From contig BJOX01000013.1 of the NCBI GenBank assembly GCA_009731375.1, positions 1,644,299 to 1,708,298 of the forward strand: a stretch of 64,000 nt of DNA, given 5' to 3'. Shown here in pieces: positions 37,629 through 46,859 of this stretch (the first letter of the stretch is position 1; every line of letters starts with the position of its first letter). The stretch comes from Paulinella micropora (lineage: Eukaryota > Cercozoa > Imbricatea > Euglyphida). The position numbers and the translations under genes were made by a program. The notes under the pieces are model-generated. The model saw nothing but the letters and a program-made list of their open reading frames with translations, had not been told where the DNA came from and made no database searches.

Positions 37629-37685
37629 CTAGCAGCTACGGGCCCGCGACCGCGCCCGGCAGGGTTCTTGTCCGGTCTTACTAGT

Positions 37686-37724
37686 ATTAAACGGGAGCTG
37701 CCAAACAGGACTTACTTTTTTATT
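37686..37724. terminator. Convergent polyadenylation signals
   Basis: ATTAAA on plus at 37686-37691, 58 bases after the 37628 stop. AATAAA on minus (37724-37719), 66 bases after the 37790 stop. Confidence 0.5.
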
Positions 37725-37789
37725 TCCGCCGCCTGACTGCCCACGCCGCGCGCAACCCCCCTCCCGCCTCCCCACTGCGTCGGCCCCGG

Positions 37790-40063
37790 CTACACTGCAC
37801 AGACCAGCCTGGCGCCGCTCTGCCACTCTAGCTGGAGCGACACCTCAAAGAAACTAGGCGGGGTGTCCACTGCCTCGGGGTAGGATCTGTAGGTAGAAAC
37901 GACCACGAAGCGGTAGTAGTTGTAGAAGCCCTGTTTGTCAGGCACAGTAAACTCGTTGTACCCAATGGCGATATTCTCGGCCGTCTTCCTCAGGAAGTTG
38001 TCGGTCGTCCACACCAAGACCCAGCTGCCGGGCTCGCCCGTCGTGCTGCCTACGAGCACCACGCTGCGCGGGGCGGCCTCTCCGTTGCGATCTGTCCTGA
38101 AATACACACGTGCCCAGGCTATGCGAAACCTGTCGCGCGTGTTGCCTAGCTGCAGGTACTCCCCTGGTAGCGTGCTGCTGGTAGTGCGGGTAGACAACGT
38201 GCCGGTGTAGACACCTCCTCCAGAAAGGCCGCTGGTGTAGAGCTGGGGCAGCAGCCGCCAGTGAGTGTAGTCTACCCCGTCGAACGCTCGCCAGGCCTCG
38301 CCGTACGCCTGGCCCCGCGCGCTCAGGACCCAGCCGTGCTGCCGCAGCGAGCCGTCGCTGCCGCTCCAGGCCGGCGCGGGGAGCAGGCTGCGCGCGCCGG
38401 TGGACGGGCGCGTTCCGGGCAGGCAGACGCACTCGTAGCCCCCCTGCGTGTTGTTGCAAATCGTATTGGCCCCGCAGCGGTGGGTGCGCGCGGCGCATTC
38501 GTCTAGGTCAGTGCAGGCGCCGGTGGCGGGCGTGAGGCCGAAGCCCGGCGGACACGTGCAGTACCGCCTGCTACTGCCCAGCACCGTCTTGCAGCTGCCC
38601 TGGCAGTTGTGCGTGCCGGCGGCGCAGGCGTCTGGCGCCTGGCAGGAGCGGGTGCCCTGGTCCCAGGCCGAGCCCGGCGGGCAGTAGCACGCAGGCCCGG
38701 CCGGACCGGCTAGGCACGCGGCCGCGCTGCAGTTGTGCGTGCCCGCCTGGCAGGGCCACAGCCGGCCGCACGCGGTGGGGTCGCCGGGGTAGCCCTCGTC
38801 GCACTCGGAACTGTAACTCCCGGGTGTGTTCAGGCACCGCGCGTTCGGGCCGCACGCGTGGGTGCCGCGGGCACACTCGTCCACGTCCGCGCACCGGCCC
38901 GTGCCGCTAACCAGCTCGAAGCCGGGAATACAGTCGCAGCGCGGGGCGCCCGCTGACACCACGCAGCGCTGCTCGCACCGGTTCGTTGCCGCGTCGCAGG
39001 AGGCCGGGGGGGCGCACAGGCTAGTGTTCCCAGTATAGCCGGGCTGGCACGCACACTGGTAGCTCCCGTACGTGTTCACACAGGCTGCGAAGGACGGGCA
39101 CGCGTGGGTACCGGCCAAGCACTCGTCCACGTCCGCGCACCGCGGCGCATCGGCCACGTACAATGCCAGGCCCGCTGCACAGTAACAACTCTGCCCCACG
39201 GCCGCGGTCTTGCACAGCACCCCGGCGGGGCAGGCCTGGTTCGCGGTGCCACACCCGGCCGGCGGCCCGCACACGGACGAATTGCACACACACAGGTAGC
39301 TGCCCTCGGTATTCAAGCAGGTAGCCCCCGCCCCGCACGCGTCGACGTCGAGCGCGCACTCGTCCGTGTCCTCACAACGCCCAGCGCGATAGTCGAAGCC
39401 GGGGCGGCACTGGCAGTACTGGCCGCCGACCGTGCGCACGCAGCGCTGGTCGCAGTTGTGGGCGTCGCACGTTGTCCGGGCGGCGNNNNNNNNNNTGTCC
39501 GGGTGGCGCAGGCCGTCGGGTCGCCAGTGTAATTCGCAGGGCAGGCGCAGTAGTAGCTGCCGGGCGTGTTGACGCACTGCGACGTGGCCGGGCAGTTGTG
39601 CTGCGGGTGGGCGCACTCGTCGAGGTCCACGCAACCCGTCGCTTGGTTAGCCAGCAGGTAGCCGGCCGGACAGTAGCAGCGCGGGCCCTCCGGCGCCTGC
39701 TTGCACAGAGCCCCTGGCGGGCAGGCCAACGCGCCCGTCGCACACGCCGGGGGAGCGGCGCCGCACGTGAAGGCAGTACCGTTGTACAGCGCATTGCAGC
39801 GGCACGCGTACGTGCCCGGCAGGTTCACGCACTGGGACCCCGTCCCGCACGCGTCCTGCCCCAACGCGCACTCGTCCGTGTCCTCGCAACGCCCAGCGCG
39901 ATGGTCGAAGCCGGGGCGGCACTGGCAGTACTGGCCGCCGACCGTGCGCACGCAGCGCTGGTCGCAGTTGTGGGCGTCGCACGTTGTCCGGGCGGCGCAG
40001 GCCGTCGGGTCGCCGGTGTAGTTCGCGGGGCAGGCGCAGTAGTAGCTGCCGGGCGTGTTGACG
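37790..40063 (-). CDS. EGF-repeat protein with C-terminal discoidin-like domain; N-terminus lost
   Basis: Minus strand. Many tandem calcium-binding-type EGF modules of the form D-x-DEC-A-...-C-x-N-T-x-G-S-Y-x-C-x-C (for example VDECLAGTHACPSFAACVN). The C-terminal ~210 residues contain AFDGVDYTHWRLL, GEYLQLGNTRDRFRIAWARV and FYNYYRFVVV, as in F5/8-type galactose-binding folds. Such proteins bind surfaces or glycans. The 10-N join at 39486-39495 has overlapping flanks (TGTCCGGG/TGGCG), so collapsing it keeps frame (ACATRT into RTTCDAHNC). The gene is cut in mid-module at about 40063 where a GA microsatellite begins; no signal peptide is seen. Two modules, about 39360-39480 and 39890-40010, are almost identical, so recent module duplication or haplotype mixing is possible. 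Confidence 0.8.
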
Positions 40064-40064
40064 C

Positions 40065-40113
<49 letters not shown>

Positions 40114-40184
40114 AAGAAAGAAAGAGAGAAAAAAAGGGTTGATGCAAATGCTCTTCTCCTCACGCGCACGTAAGTCATAAAGTG

Positions 40185-40236
<52 letters not shown>
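40064..40236. repeat. (GA)n/(GAAA)n and (AT)n microsatellites at the virus-virus junction
   Basis: GAGA/GAAA from 40064 to about 40130, a 50-base unique stretch, then (AT)n 40186-40238. It marks the switch from the GC-rich EGF gene to the AT-rich PLV-like DNA. Confidence 0.9.
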
Positions 40237-40240
<4 letters not shown>

Positions 40241-40639
40241 TTTATGTATTCTCGACTTGTCCAACCGCAAATTATAAAACAAGCCTTAAAAAAGTAAAAA
40301 ACCAACATTAGACATATAGAAAACATACATAAAAAATAAAAAAGTGTCAAATGTTTAACATAATTTTTCTAACTGAGCACATTAAGAGAGATTTTTGACG
40401 AAAGGACACATAAACCATATTTTTATTTCATAAAAATATATATAAACTGCGTGTATATGGTTTATGTGTCCTTTCGTCAAAAATCTCTCTTAATGTGCTC
40501 AGTTAGAAAAATTTATGTTAAACATTTGACACTTTTTGATTTTTTATGTATGTTTTCTATATGTCTAATGTTGGTTTTTTACTTTTTTAAGGCTTGTTTT
40601 ATAGTTTGCGGTTGGACAAGTCGAGAATACATAAATGAT
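40237..40639. repeat. Nearly perfect 400-bp palindrome (candidate hairpin-telomere junction)
   Basis: Left arm 40237-40420 (ATCATTTATGTATTCTCGAC ... AAACCATAT) and right arm 40455-40639 are reverse complements over ~183 bases with two substitutions and one 1-base indel. The 34-base centre itself holds a smaller palindrome, ATATTTTTAT/ATAAAAATAT (40417-40439). The gene for a telomere-resolvase-like recombinase starts 2.3 kb to the right. Telomere resolvases act on palindromic replicated telomeres and leave closed hairpins, so this could be a fused or uncut pair of viral ends. Alternatives are head-to-head terminal inverted repeats of two integrated copies, or an assembler reading through a hairpin. 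Confidence 0.85.
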
Positions 40640-41526
40640 CACACCACAAAACGGGGGGAAGGGGGGGCGGACACTCACGAAGTGAGTGGCGGGGTTGGGG
40701 GGAAAACACACACAATAAGGGCAAACGATACAGCACACAAACTGATGAATATAAGAGCAGGGAGAGTGAAAATACCTTCTCCTGTTGCTGTCCAAGTCTG
40801 TCCAAGTCCTGTCCGACCCTATTTTTTAAAGGTTGGACACTTTTCGCTTATTAAGTTTCTATATTTATTGTATAATTCTTCTTCGTATTACACCTGTCCA
40901 ACCTGTCCGACCTTTTATTAAAAAAAAGTAAATTTTTCTCCCTGTCCCCCTTTTTTTTTTGGACACACAAAAAAATTTCTAAAAAACAAGGTCGGACNNN
41001 NNNNNNNCTTTTTTTTATAGTGTCCAACCTGTCCGACCTTTTATTAAAAAAAAGTAAATTTTTCTTCCTGTCCCCCCCTTTTTTTTGGACACACAAAAAA
41101 ATTCTAAAAAAAAAGGTCGGACTTGGACACCTTGGACACGATTAATACTAAGACGAATTTCTCTCACTCGGTTGCTTAATAGCACTCTCAAGTCGATTTA
41201 CGACGATTTAAGCGGTAAGAAAACCACGCAGATAAAATTGGTAAAAATGAAATGAAAACACAAAAGCAAAACGTAAATGACTTTCACCATTGTAAAAAAT
41301 AAAACATCATAAAGCAAAATAAAATAAACTAGCAAAACGTCTCACAAAGCAACTAATCACACCGCCCCACACAAAACGAAAAGGCAATAGGTAAAAAAAA
41401 TTTTGATAGCACCAAAAAGGTTCAGGCCGTGAGCCCACACAATGAGGTACGTATCTCAAGTCAAAAATAACACAATGAGGTACGTATCCTCCCCCCAAAT
41501 CCCCAAAAACCTAGGAACTGGGGATT
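40640..41526. other. AT-rich non-coding PLV end region with 10-N join
   Basis: No gene. The 110 bases left of the join (40885-40997) are repeated to its right (41012-41125) with few differences. Both contain CCTGTCCGACCTTTTATTAAA and GGACACACAAAAAAAT. Further right, CACAATGAGGTACGTATC occurs twice (near 41437 and 41470). A GGGGATTTTGGGG/CCCCAAATCCCC hairpin lies at about 41494-41535. Confidence 0.6.
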
Positions 41527-41557
41527 TTGGGGATCCACAGAAATCACCTTTCGCAGA

Positions 41558-42051
41558 ATGTCGGAAGCCTCGTAAAGCCGTCAGAGAGGACGGAAGAAGA
41601 TTGGAACGAAGTTTATGATATTACTCATCGCTCAGCCTATGAACTTGAATTAGACGAGACTAATGTTGATGAGAAAATGAATAAAATCGATCGTCAAATC
41701 TCATTGCTTGCTAAAAAAAAGAATTCCCTAATGTCAAAAAAGAAAGCAATAAGAAAGAGACTAGACGAGATAAACCGAGGTAAGAATGAACGGGAAAATG
41801 ATCTCTCAATTTCTCGCAAAAGAAAAATGAAAGTGAGAGAGATAAACGAAAATCTCAAGAAATTTGAGGAATTTCGTAAAAAAAATAAATCATTCTCTGC
41901 TTCGGAAATAAATCGTCTGGAAAATGTCATATTGCTCGGGAATTCTTTCGAAGATGTAATATCAAATTCTATTTCTGTTTCTTCTTCTGACGACGAAGAT
42001 GATGTTGAGCATGGGACTGCCAATATGAACCGCGGTCTTAGGGACGAATAA
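41558..42051 (+). CDS. Small charged coiled-coil protein (PLV-like region), start uncertain
   Basis: The open frame ends at 42051 and encodes Lys/Glu/Arg-rich helices (KMNKIDRQISLLAKKKNSLM, MKVREINENLKKFEEFRKK) and an acidic Asp/Glu tail with SSSDDEDD. No ATG opens this frame upstream of NVDEKM. An ATG at 41558 in another frame reads MSEAS and then a stop, so either one base is missing near 41572 or the true start is spliced or internal. The similar context CAG..ATGTCGGA also begins the next gene. Function unknown; DNA- or capsid-associated roles are possible. Confidence 0.55.
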
Positions 42052-42150
42052 TACATGTGTTAAGAAACACAAAAAAACCAAAAAAAAAATTGGGCGAAAG
42101 CCCTCTACCTTTCAAAGAAATTTTGTCTTTTGTTTTTTCTTTGGCAGACA

Positions 42151-42633
42151 ATGTCGGAGGAACTCGCAGAAGAGATGGAAGCCATGAGGTTGCAACGCGA
42201 CGAGGAAAACGAAGATGTTGAGGAGGAGGATGAACTCAAAGCCGTAATGCCTTCGCCTTCGCCTTCGCCATCGCCTTCGCCAGCGGATGAAAAAGACGTT
42301 GCTCCTCATCCGTGGATGAACTTCAGCAACCTCTCCCCGCGAGTGGTTTTAACCACTACGGGGCGATTCGTTGAGATGTCAAAGGCTTTTATCAAAGCCA
42401 CGAAAACTATTAAATTGTTTGCGAGCAAATCCTCGCACAACGAAAACCCCGAATGCTTTTACGCGAAGGCTAAGTATGATACCACTTTCAAAAACCCATC
42501 ATACAAATACTATTTTTTGGTATCTAAGGGGCATGGTGAGGAGGAGGAGTTGATTATTTACAACAGCCTCACTGCCTTGGCCAAGTTGAATCACGAGGCA
42601 GCCATAGTCAATTGGGTTGTTCGAATTCGTTGA
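42151..42633 (+). CDS. Small unidentified PLV-region protein (160 aa)
   Basis: Starts MSEELAEEMEAM with an acidic helix, then a (Pro-Ser)n spacer encoded by repeated CCTTCG, then a compact domain with FVEMSKAFIKATKTIKLFAS, KYYFLVSKG and EELIIYNSLTALAKLNHEA. The ATG follows a pyrimidine-rich tract ending CAG (TTTTTTCTTTGGCAG/ACA), which could be a 3' splice site. No family recognised. Same strand as the two genes that follow. Confidence 0.65.
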   Translation: MSEELAEEMEAMRLQRDEENEDVEEEDELKAVMPSPSPSPSPSPADEKDVAPHPWMNFSNLSPRVVLTTTGRFVEMSKAFIKATKTIKLFASKSSHNENPECFYAKAKYDTTFKNPSYKYYFLVSKGHGEEEELIIYNSLTALAKLNHEAAIVNWVVRIR

Positions 42634-42685
42634 TTAAATTTGGTTCTTTGGTATTATTTTAAAGTAATATAATTATACATAGGAC

Positions 42686-42928
42686 ATGCCGGATATTATA
42701 GCGAGATTGCCGTATGATTTACAAGAATATATAAAAGCCTTTTTGTTTAATAGCGATTTACTAACAGACGATTACGAATTATGCGACAACTGCGGGCTTA
42801 CTTTATCATTTGTAGAAAGTCCAATAATTCACGCTCAGAATATGGAGTGGTATTTTAATTACTATTGTTTTTGCTCTAGAGAATGTATCAGTGAATATTT
42901 TGAGTTAGAAAAAAATAGACTTGTCTAA
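42686..42928 (+). CDS. Small F-box-like protein with zinc-binding cysteines (80 aa)
   Basis: Starts MPDIIARLPYDLQEYIKAFL, an F-box-like LP.D....I start. Then CDNCG and, 40 residues later, CFCSREC, together a plausible treble-clef or MYM-like zinc site. The stop lies 14 bases before the ATG of the recombinase gene. A 44-aa relative (MSIIIRELPSDIVGHIRTF) is on the other strand at 44425-44559. Function unknown; adaptor to ubiquitin ligases is the usual F-box role but is not shown here. Confidence 0.6.
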   Translation: MPDIIARLPYDLQEYIKAFLFNSDLLTDDYELCDNCGLTLSFVESPIIHAQNMEWYFNYYCFCSRECISEYFELEKNRLV

Positions 42929-42941
42929 TATATACCAGCCG

Positions 42942-44117
42942 ATGTGGAGCGAAGATGACAAAAAGTTTGTTAGGCAGTTAAGAGTTGCTACTACCGAAAG
43001 TAAAATTTATGAAGTGGTGTCCAACTTCTACGATAGTGAATTAAAACCAAGTATAGCCTTCCAGAATGCTATTATATCTTTATTTAGCACGACTACGAGT
43101 GATGAAGAAGTGCTTGAGGCACTTAAAGTCATATATCCAAAATATGCTATCGTGTATCCAAATTTGAATAGTAGGCGACAAAGACTTTCTGAGGTGAGAA
43201 AGAAAGCAATAGAGCCTTACCAAAGTGAAAAAGTATATGAAATGAGCAAACTTGATAAATACTTTAATCTTAATGAAGACGAGCGAATTGATATTGTTGA
43301 GGGATATAAGAAAGATGTCAAAGCCAAAAACGAACAAAAAATACAAATTGATGTCCGTGATGTAATGGCTAAAATGAACGATATGATATTAAGTAATGAC
43401 CCTTATCTTAAACTGCTTGCTTTGATGATAGCAATTGGAGCGAGACCTGTGGAAATATTTGACAAAAACACGTATGAATTAATACCAGATAAACCGAGTT
43501 GGTTGCGAGTGAATAACCTAGCGAAAAAGAGAGAAGGACAAAAAAAGAATTGGACTGAGAGGCCTGTTGTCCTTTTTACTCCCCAGTTTGTAATAGAACA
43601 AGTAAATTCAATACGAAACCATTTCAAAAAGAAAAAAGCAGTCATTATTAACAGCGAGGGTGTGCTTGATAAACAAAAGAATAATGAACTAAACAAAAGA
43701 ATTATTAAAATCTTTCCTTGGCTATCAGAATACACGCAGAAAAGCAGTATGTTGCGAAAACTATATGCTAGTTTGTCGTATAGTAATTTCGCCAATCCGA
43801 AATTAGAGAATTTTAATACGTGGGTTTCAAATGTGTTGGGGCACGGCGATATGCTCACTTCATTTAGTTATAGTTGGGTTAATGTGGCCGACCCTGAAGA
43901 AATTAAGGCAGAAGGAATTAAAACAGAATTAGAGGAGTTGAGACGCAAAATAGATTTATATTTGAATTTAAATAATACTAATGAAATTAAAAGCGAAAAC
44001 AACGCGGAAGAATGTAGTTATATACCATTAGGAAAAAGCGCTAGTAGAGAGGATAAGTATAAATTGCTTGAGCAGATTTACAATGATAACCCTAATATTA
44101 CAAATACTAAACTGTGA
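42942..44117 (+). CDS. Telomere resolvase (protelomerase)-like tyrosine recombinase
   Basis: 391 aa from ATG 42942 (MWSEDDKKFVRQ). Tyrosine-recombinase residues are in order: Arg in IAIGARPVEIF (~168), Lys in NLAKKREGQKK (~193), Arg in SSMLRKLYASLSY (~272), His in VLGHGD (~301) and Tyr in SFSYSWVNV (~310). The spacing, the AKKR strand, LRKLYA and GH.D.LTS.SYSWV follow the ResT/TelK/TelN family more than ordinary integrases. The N-terminal YPNLNSRRQRLSEVRKKAIE fits the DNA-embracing region of that family. These enzymes cut replicated palindromic telomeres and rejoin them as hairpins. A large palindrome lies 2.3 kb upstream. In-frame sequence after the TGA (44118-44294) continues like a helix-turn-helix and a basic tail, so the stop may be a mutation or may be read through. 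An ordinary integrase is the alternative. Confidence 0.75.
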   Translation: MWSEDDKKFVRQLRVATTESKIYEVVSNFYDSELKPSIAFQNAIISLFSTTTSDEEVLEALKVIYPKYAIVYPNLNSRRQRLSEVRKKAIEPYQSEKVYEMSKLDKYFNLNEDERIDIVEGYKKDVKAKNEQKIQIDVRDVMAKMNDMILSNDPYLKLLALMIAIGARPVEIFDKNTYELIPDKPSWLRVNNLAKKREGQKKNWTERPVVLFTPQFVIEQVNSIRNHFKKKKAVIINSEGVLDKQKNNELNKRIIKIFPWLSEYTQKSSMLRKLYASLSYSNFANPKLENFNTWVSNVLGHGDMLTSFSYSWVNVADPEEIKAEGIKTELEELRRKIDLYLNLNNTNEIKSENNAEECSYIPLGKSASREDKYKLLEQIYNDNPNITNTKL

Positions 44118-44294
44118 AAATTAAGCGGGATTGGAGCCGTTATTGTCAATACGTTTATTAAAGAGAAGAGGGGCGAAGCGACGAAGAGCGACAGCGAAGA
44201 GAGTAAAGCGACGAAGAGCGAAGCAAAAAAAGAAGAGGAAACAAAAGCACCATTAAGAAGAAGTACGAGAAATAAAAAGAAGGCTAATACTTAA
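44118..44294 (+). pseudogene. In-frame C-terminal extension beyond the recombinase TGA
   Basis: Directly after TGA 44115-44117 the same frame stays open for 58 codons to TAA at 44292-44294. It reads KLSGIGAVIVNTFIKEKR and then a repetitive Lys/Glu/Ser tail ending RRSTRNKKKANT. With the preceding YNDNPNITNTKL it would make a compact helix-turn-helix, so I think it belongs to the recombinase. Confidence 0.5.
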
Positions 44295-44424
44295 CAACGA
44301 TGAAAGGCGGTTCGTGATATCTCGCCCTAATATTAGACTCTCTTCTATAGCAATTAATGGAACAAATCGTGAAAAACTGAACACCATCTACATTATCAAT
44401 ATCAACTGCTATGATAGGAGGATG

Positions 44425-44559
44425 TTATTGGAATGTGCGAGACAAACCGCATATATTAAAAAATTCTTTTTTATAATCCTGCTGGGACATCTCTGAATAA
44501 ACAAATGTCCTTATGTGTCCAACTATATCGCTCGGCAATTCACGTATTATTATTGACAT
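44425..44559 (-). CDS. Small F-box-like ORF (44 aa)
   Basis: ATG at 44559, TAA at 44427-44425: MSIIIRELPSDIVGHIRTF ... NICGLSRTFQ. Its start resembles the 42686-42928 product (MPDIIARLPYDLQEYIKAF), suggesting paralogy. It faces away from the fibre-like gene (44631) across an AT-rich 71-base gap that may be a shared promoter (TATAAAATATCTTATAATATAAG region). It could be a truncated gene. Confidence 0.4.
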   Translation of the reverse strand: MSIIIRELPSDIVGHIRTFVYSEMSQQDYKKEFFNICGLSRTFQ

Positions 44560-44630
44560 GTTTTATAAAATATCTTATAATATAAGATTAGTCTATTTTT
44601 GAAAAAAAATACTTACATATATAACAAAAA

Positions 44631-45844
44631 ATGAATTTGTTTGGTCAAAGGACGAATACGACATCATCATCGACTACATCGTCATCTTCTTCTTCATTAT
44701 CAACGGATGCTATAAGAGACGCATTACCTACAACGGCCTTCGGAGAATTGCGAACTGCCACTTTGTCGCCAGTATTACAAAATGTATTCACTTATGGCAT
44801 TAATACTCGTTTCTTTGACAAAACAGAAACAAACGGCGGGGTGGTATCATCTGCTAATTCAATGGCGGTTTTAACGACATCGGCCTCTGGTAATTCAACT
44901 GCGCAGATAACGACTATTGAGAGAGCAAAATATAGAAGTGGTATGGGCTTGGTTGCTAGATTCTCCGCGTTGTTTCCTTCATCTACCACCGCGACTACCT
45001 TTAATTGCGATATCGGCATAGGCACACCAGCAGACAATTTATGTTTTAGACAATCAAACTCGGGAATGTCTGTTGTGAGAACGGCAGGGAGTGTTGAAAA
45101 TGTGGTTAGTCAGTATGCGTGGAATGTTGATAAATGTGATAATACGGGAAACTTCCCCGCGATTGATTTTACCAAATTGAATGTGTTTGAAATAGTCGTC
45201 CAATATCTGGGTAGCGGTCAAATTACATTTAAAATTGAAAACCCGCGCACTGGACGAATGGAAGTAATTCATGCGATTAAATACGCGAGCACTGCTACTA
45301 CTCCATCATTGGATCAGGCGGCGTTTGCTATTTATGCGAAGGCGTATTCATCAACCCTTCAATCCGTTGTAATGAAAACGGCGAGTATGTTTTTGGCAGT
45401 TGAGGGGAATATTGATAGGACTATTGCTATAACCAATTCGTATGACAATGTCAAAACTATAGGAGCAACTGAAAACGCCATATTTACCATTAGAAACCGC
45501 GCCACATTCAACAGCAAAACGAATTATAACATAATCTACTTTGAGAATTTGTGTATAAGTAATTCTGATACTAAAACATGTATTGCGAGAATTNNNNNNN
45601 NNNTTCGGACACTAAAACTGTATCGCGAGAATTATTCTTAATACCACATTAGGGGGGTCGCCTTCTTACTCTAATTACGATACCGCCACATCATTGGCCG
45701 AGGTAGATACGGCGGGGACAACCAGAACGGGTGGAAGCGTGATATTTACTTATGTATTGTCTGCTGGCTCATCCATATATATTGATTTGTCCCAATATAA
45801 CATCAAGATAGGGTCAGGTAAGACATTTACTATATCCGCACAAA
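44631..45844 (+). CDS. PLV fibre/surface-like protein, broken at two 10-N joins
   Basis: Starts MNLFGQRTNTTSSS with a Ser/Thr-rich tail of about 30 residues, then a beta-rich body: YRSGMGLVARFSALFPSS, CDIGIGTPADNLCFRQSN, VFEIVVQYLGSGQITFKIEN. Such Ser/Thr N-tails with lectin-like beta bodies are typical of small-virus spike or fibre proteins. The join at 45594-45603 duplicates ~30 bases with changes: DTKTCIARI before it, and the same codons one base short after it. Allowing one base, the frame continues IILNTTLGGSPSYSNYD ... SSIYIDLSQYNIKIGSG up to the next join (45845). The stop is not seen. Major capsid identity is unlikely because jelly-roll landmarks were not recognised. Confidence 0.6.
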
Positions 45845-45856
45845 NNNNNNNNNNGG

Positions 45857-46138
45857 CTATATCATAGAATATTGTATTTGCTCATCAACTTTCTTTTCTA
45901 TCTCTACTGCCATTTTTTTTATGTATTCAAAATCCTTGTTTTTAATTAATTTTTCTGTTATACGTGCGTGATTTCTCTTCAAATATATGTAAAACTGGTC
46001 AATATTAACACCACAGGGAATTTGCTCTTTATGTTGCTGTCGTCGGCATGAGTTGATGTTTTTGATTAGAGTAAATAGTATATCTAAATTTTGTATGTAG
46101 GTCATTATATCTATACATTCTTTTTTTTGCTTAAGCAT
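45857..46138 (-). CDS. Small unidentified PLV-region protein (93 aa)
   Basis: ATG 46138 (MLKQKKECIDIMTYIQNL) to TAG at 45857. Helical and basic with two Cys. Its start overlaps the stop of the minor-capsid-like gene by 8 bases (46131-46138), indicating a compact viral layout. No family recognised. Confidence 0.55.
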   Translation of the reverse strand: MLKQKKECIDIMTYIQNLDILFTLIKNINSCRRQQHKEQIPCGVNIDQFYIYLKRNHARITEKLIKNKDFEYIKKMAVEIEKKVDEQIQYSMI

Positions 46139-46859
46139 GATACACCTTGAGAAGAATTGAAACTTCAAAATTAACAGGACATTCAAGCACTTCACCGCCC
46201 GCATTTCTAATTACAATATCAATAGACCTTAAACTCTTGGTGGTATTAAACGGGACATAATCGGCGACATCATTAGAACTCTCAAAATAGCACTGGACTC
46301 CATAGGGCTTGTCCAAATTACATTTACCGACCACGGAGAAATTACCATTTGCTTCAACTAAACCAGACTGATTTAAAGCACTGCTATGGACATAAACGGC
46401 CGTTTCACCGATTAGATTGACTATGGATTGCATGGTGCTACTCGCCGCCGCCGAGATATCGGCAGTTAGTCCTATCTTATCTCTAATCGTGCTATTATCA
46501 TAATCAAAAGCATACGTATCACCAGTGAATGCGAAATTCAATTTATTAACGGAGTTCAAAGTTATAACTACGGAGTCTGGGGTAATTGCTGAATTAATCG
46601 CAGTTTGAAGAGCGGTAATAAATGTATCAATGGTGTATTGATTTTCTGTTATGATTGCCGTTTTTGTAGCCGATCCAGTTGTTTTAATCAATGTGAGAGT
46701 GTTGGCATAACTCGGTATGTTTGGGAAAACGTTTGGGATAGAGATACTTTTAACGACATAAGCACTGATTATATCAATATTACGACCAGTTGCTGGTAAA
46801 TCAACGACGAAACGGCCATTGTGAGTAGAAGCGGATTTGGATTCTGTTTTATCGCTTGA
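46131..46859 (-). CDS. Penton/minor-capsid-like protein of a polinton-like virus, N-terminus in gap
   Basis: Minus strand, open from the gap edge (46860) to TAA 46131. Visible motifs: FVVDLPATGRNIDIISAYVV, SISIPNVFPNIPSYANTLTL, ITENQYTIDTFITALQTAIN, FAFTGDTYAFDYDNSTIRDKIGL, then a beta-rich C-terminus with GGEVLECPVNFEVSILLKVY. The run of a Pro-containing opening strand, an N-T-L beta hairpin, an ENQYT helix and a T.R.KIGL turn matches minor capsid (penton) proteins of PLVs and virophages, as I know that family. At least 240 aa are visible. The major capsid, ATPase and polymerase usually found nearby would be in the 362-base gap or absent. Confidence 0.65.
   Translation of the reverse strand, partial: SSDKTESKSASTHNGRFVVDLPATGRNIDIISAYVVKSISIPNVFPNIPSYANTLTLIKTTGSATKTAIITENQYTIDTFITALQTAINSAITPDSVVITLNSVNKLNFAFTGDTYAFDYDNSTIRDKIGLTADISAAASSTMQSIVNLIGETAVYVHSSALNQSGLVEANGNFSVVGKCNLDKPYGVQCYFESSNDVADYVPFNTTKSLRSIDIVIRNAGGEVLECPVNFEVSILLKVYHA

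Noticed and set aside
44314-44496. 60-aa plus-strand ORF
   Set aside because: No ATG start and overlaps the better-supported minus-strand F-box-like ORF.
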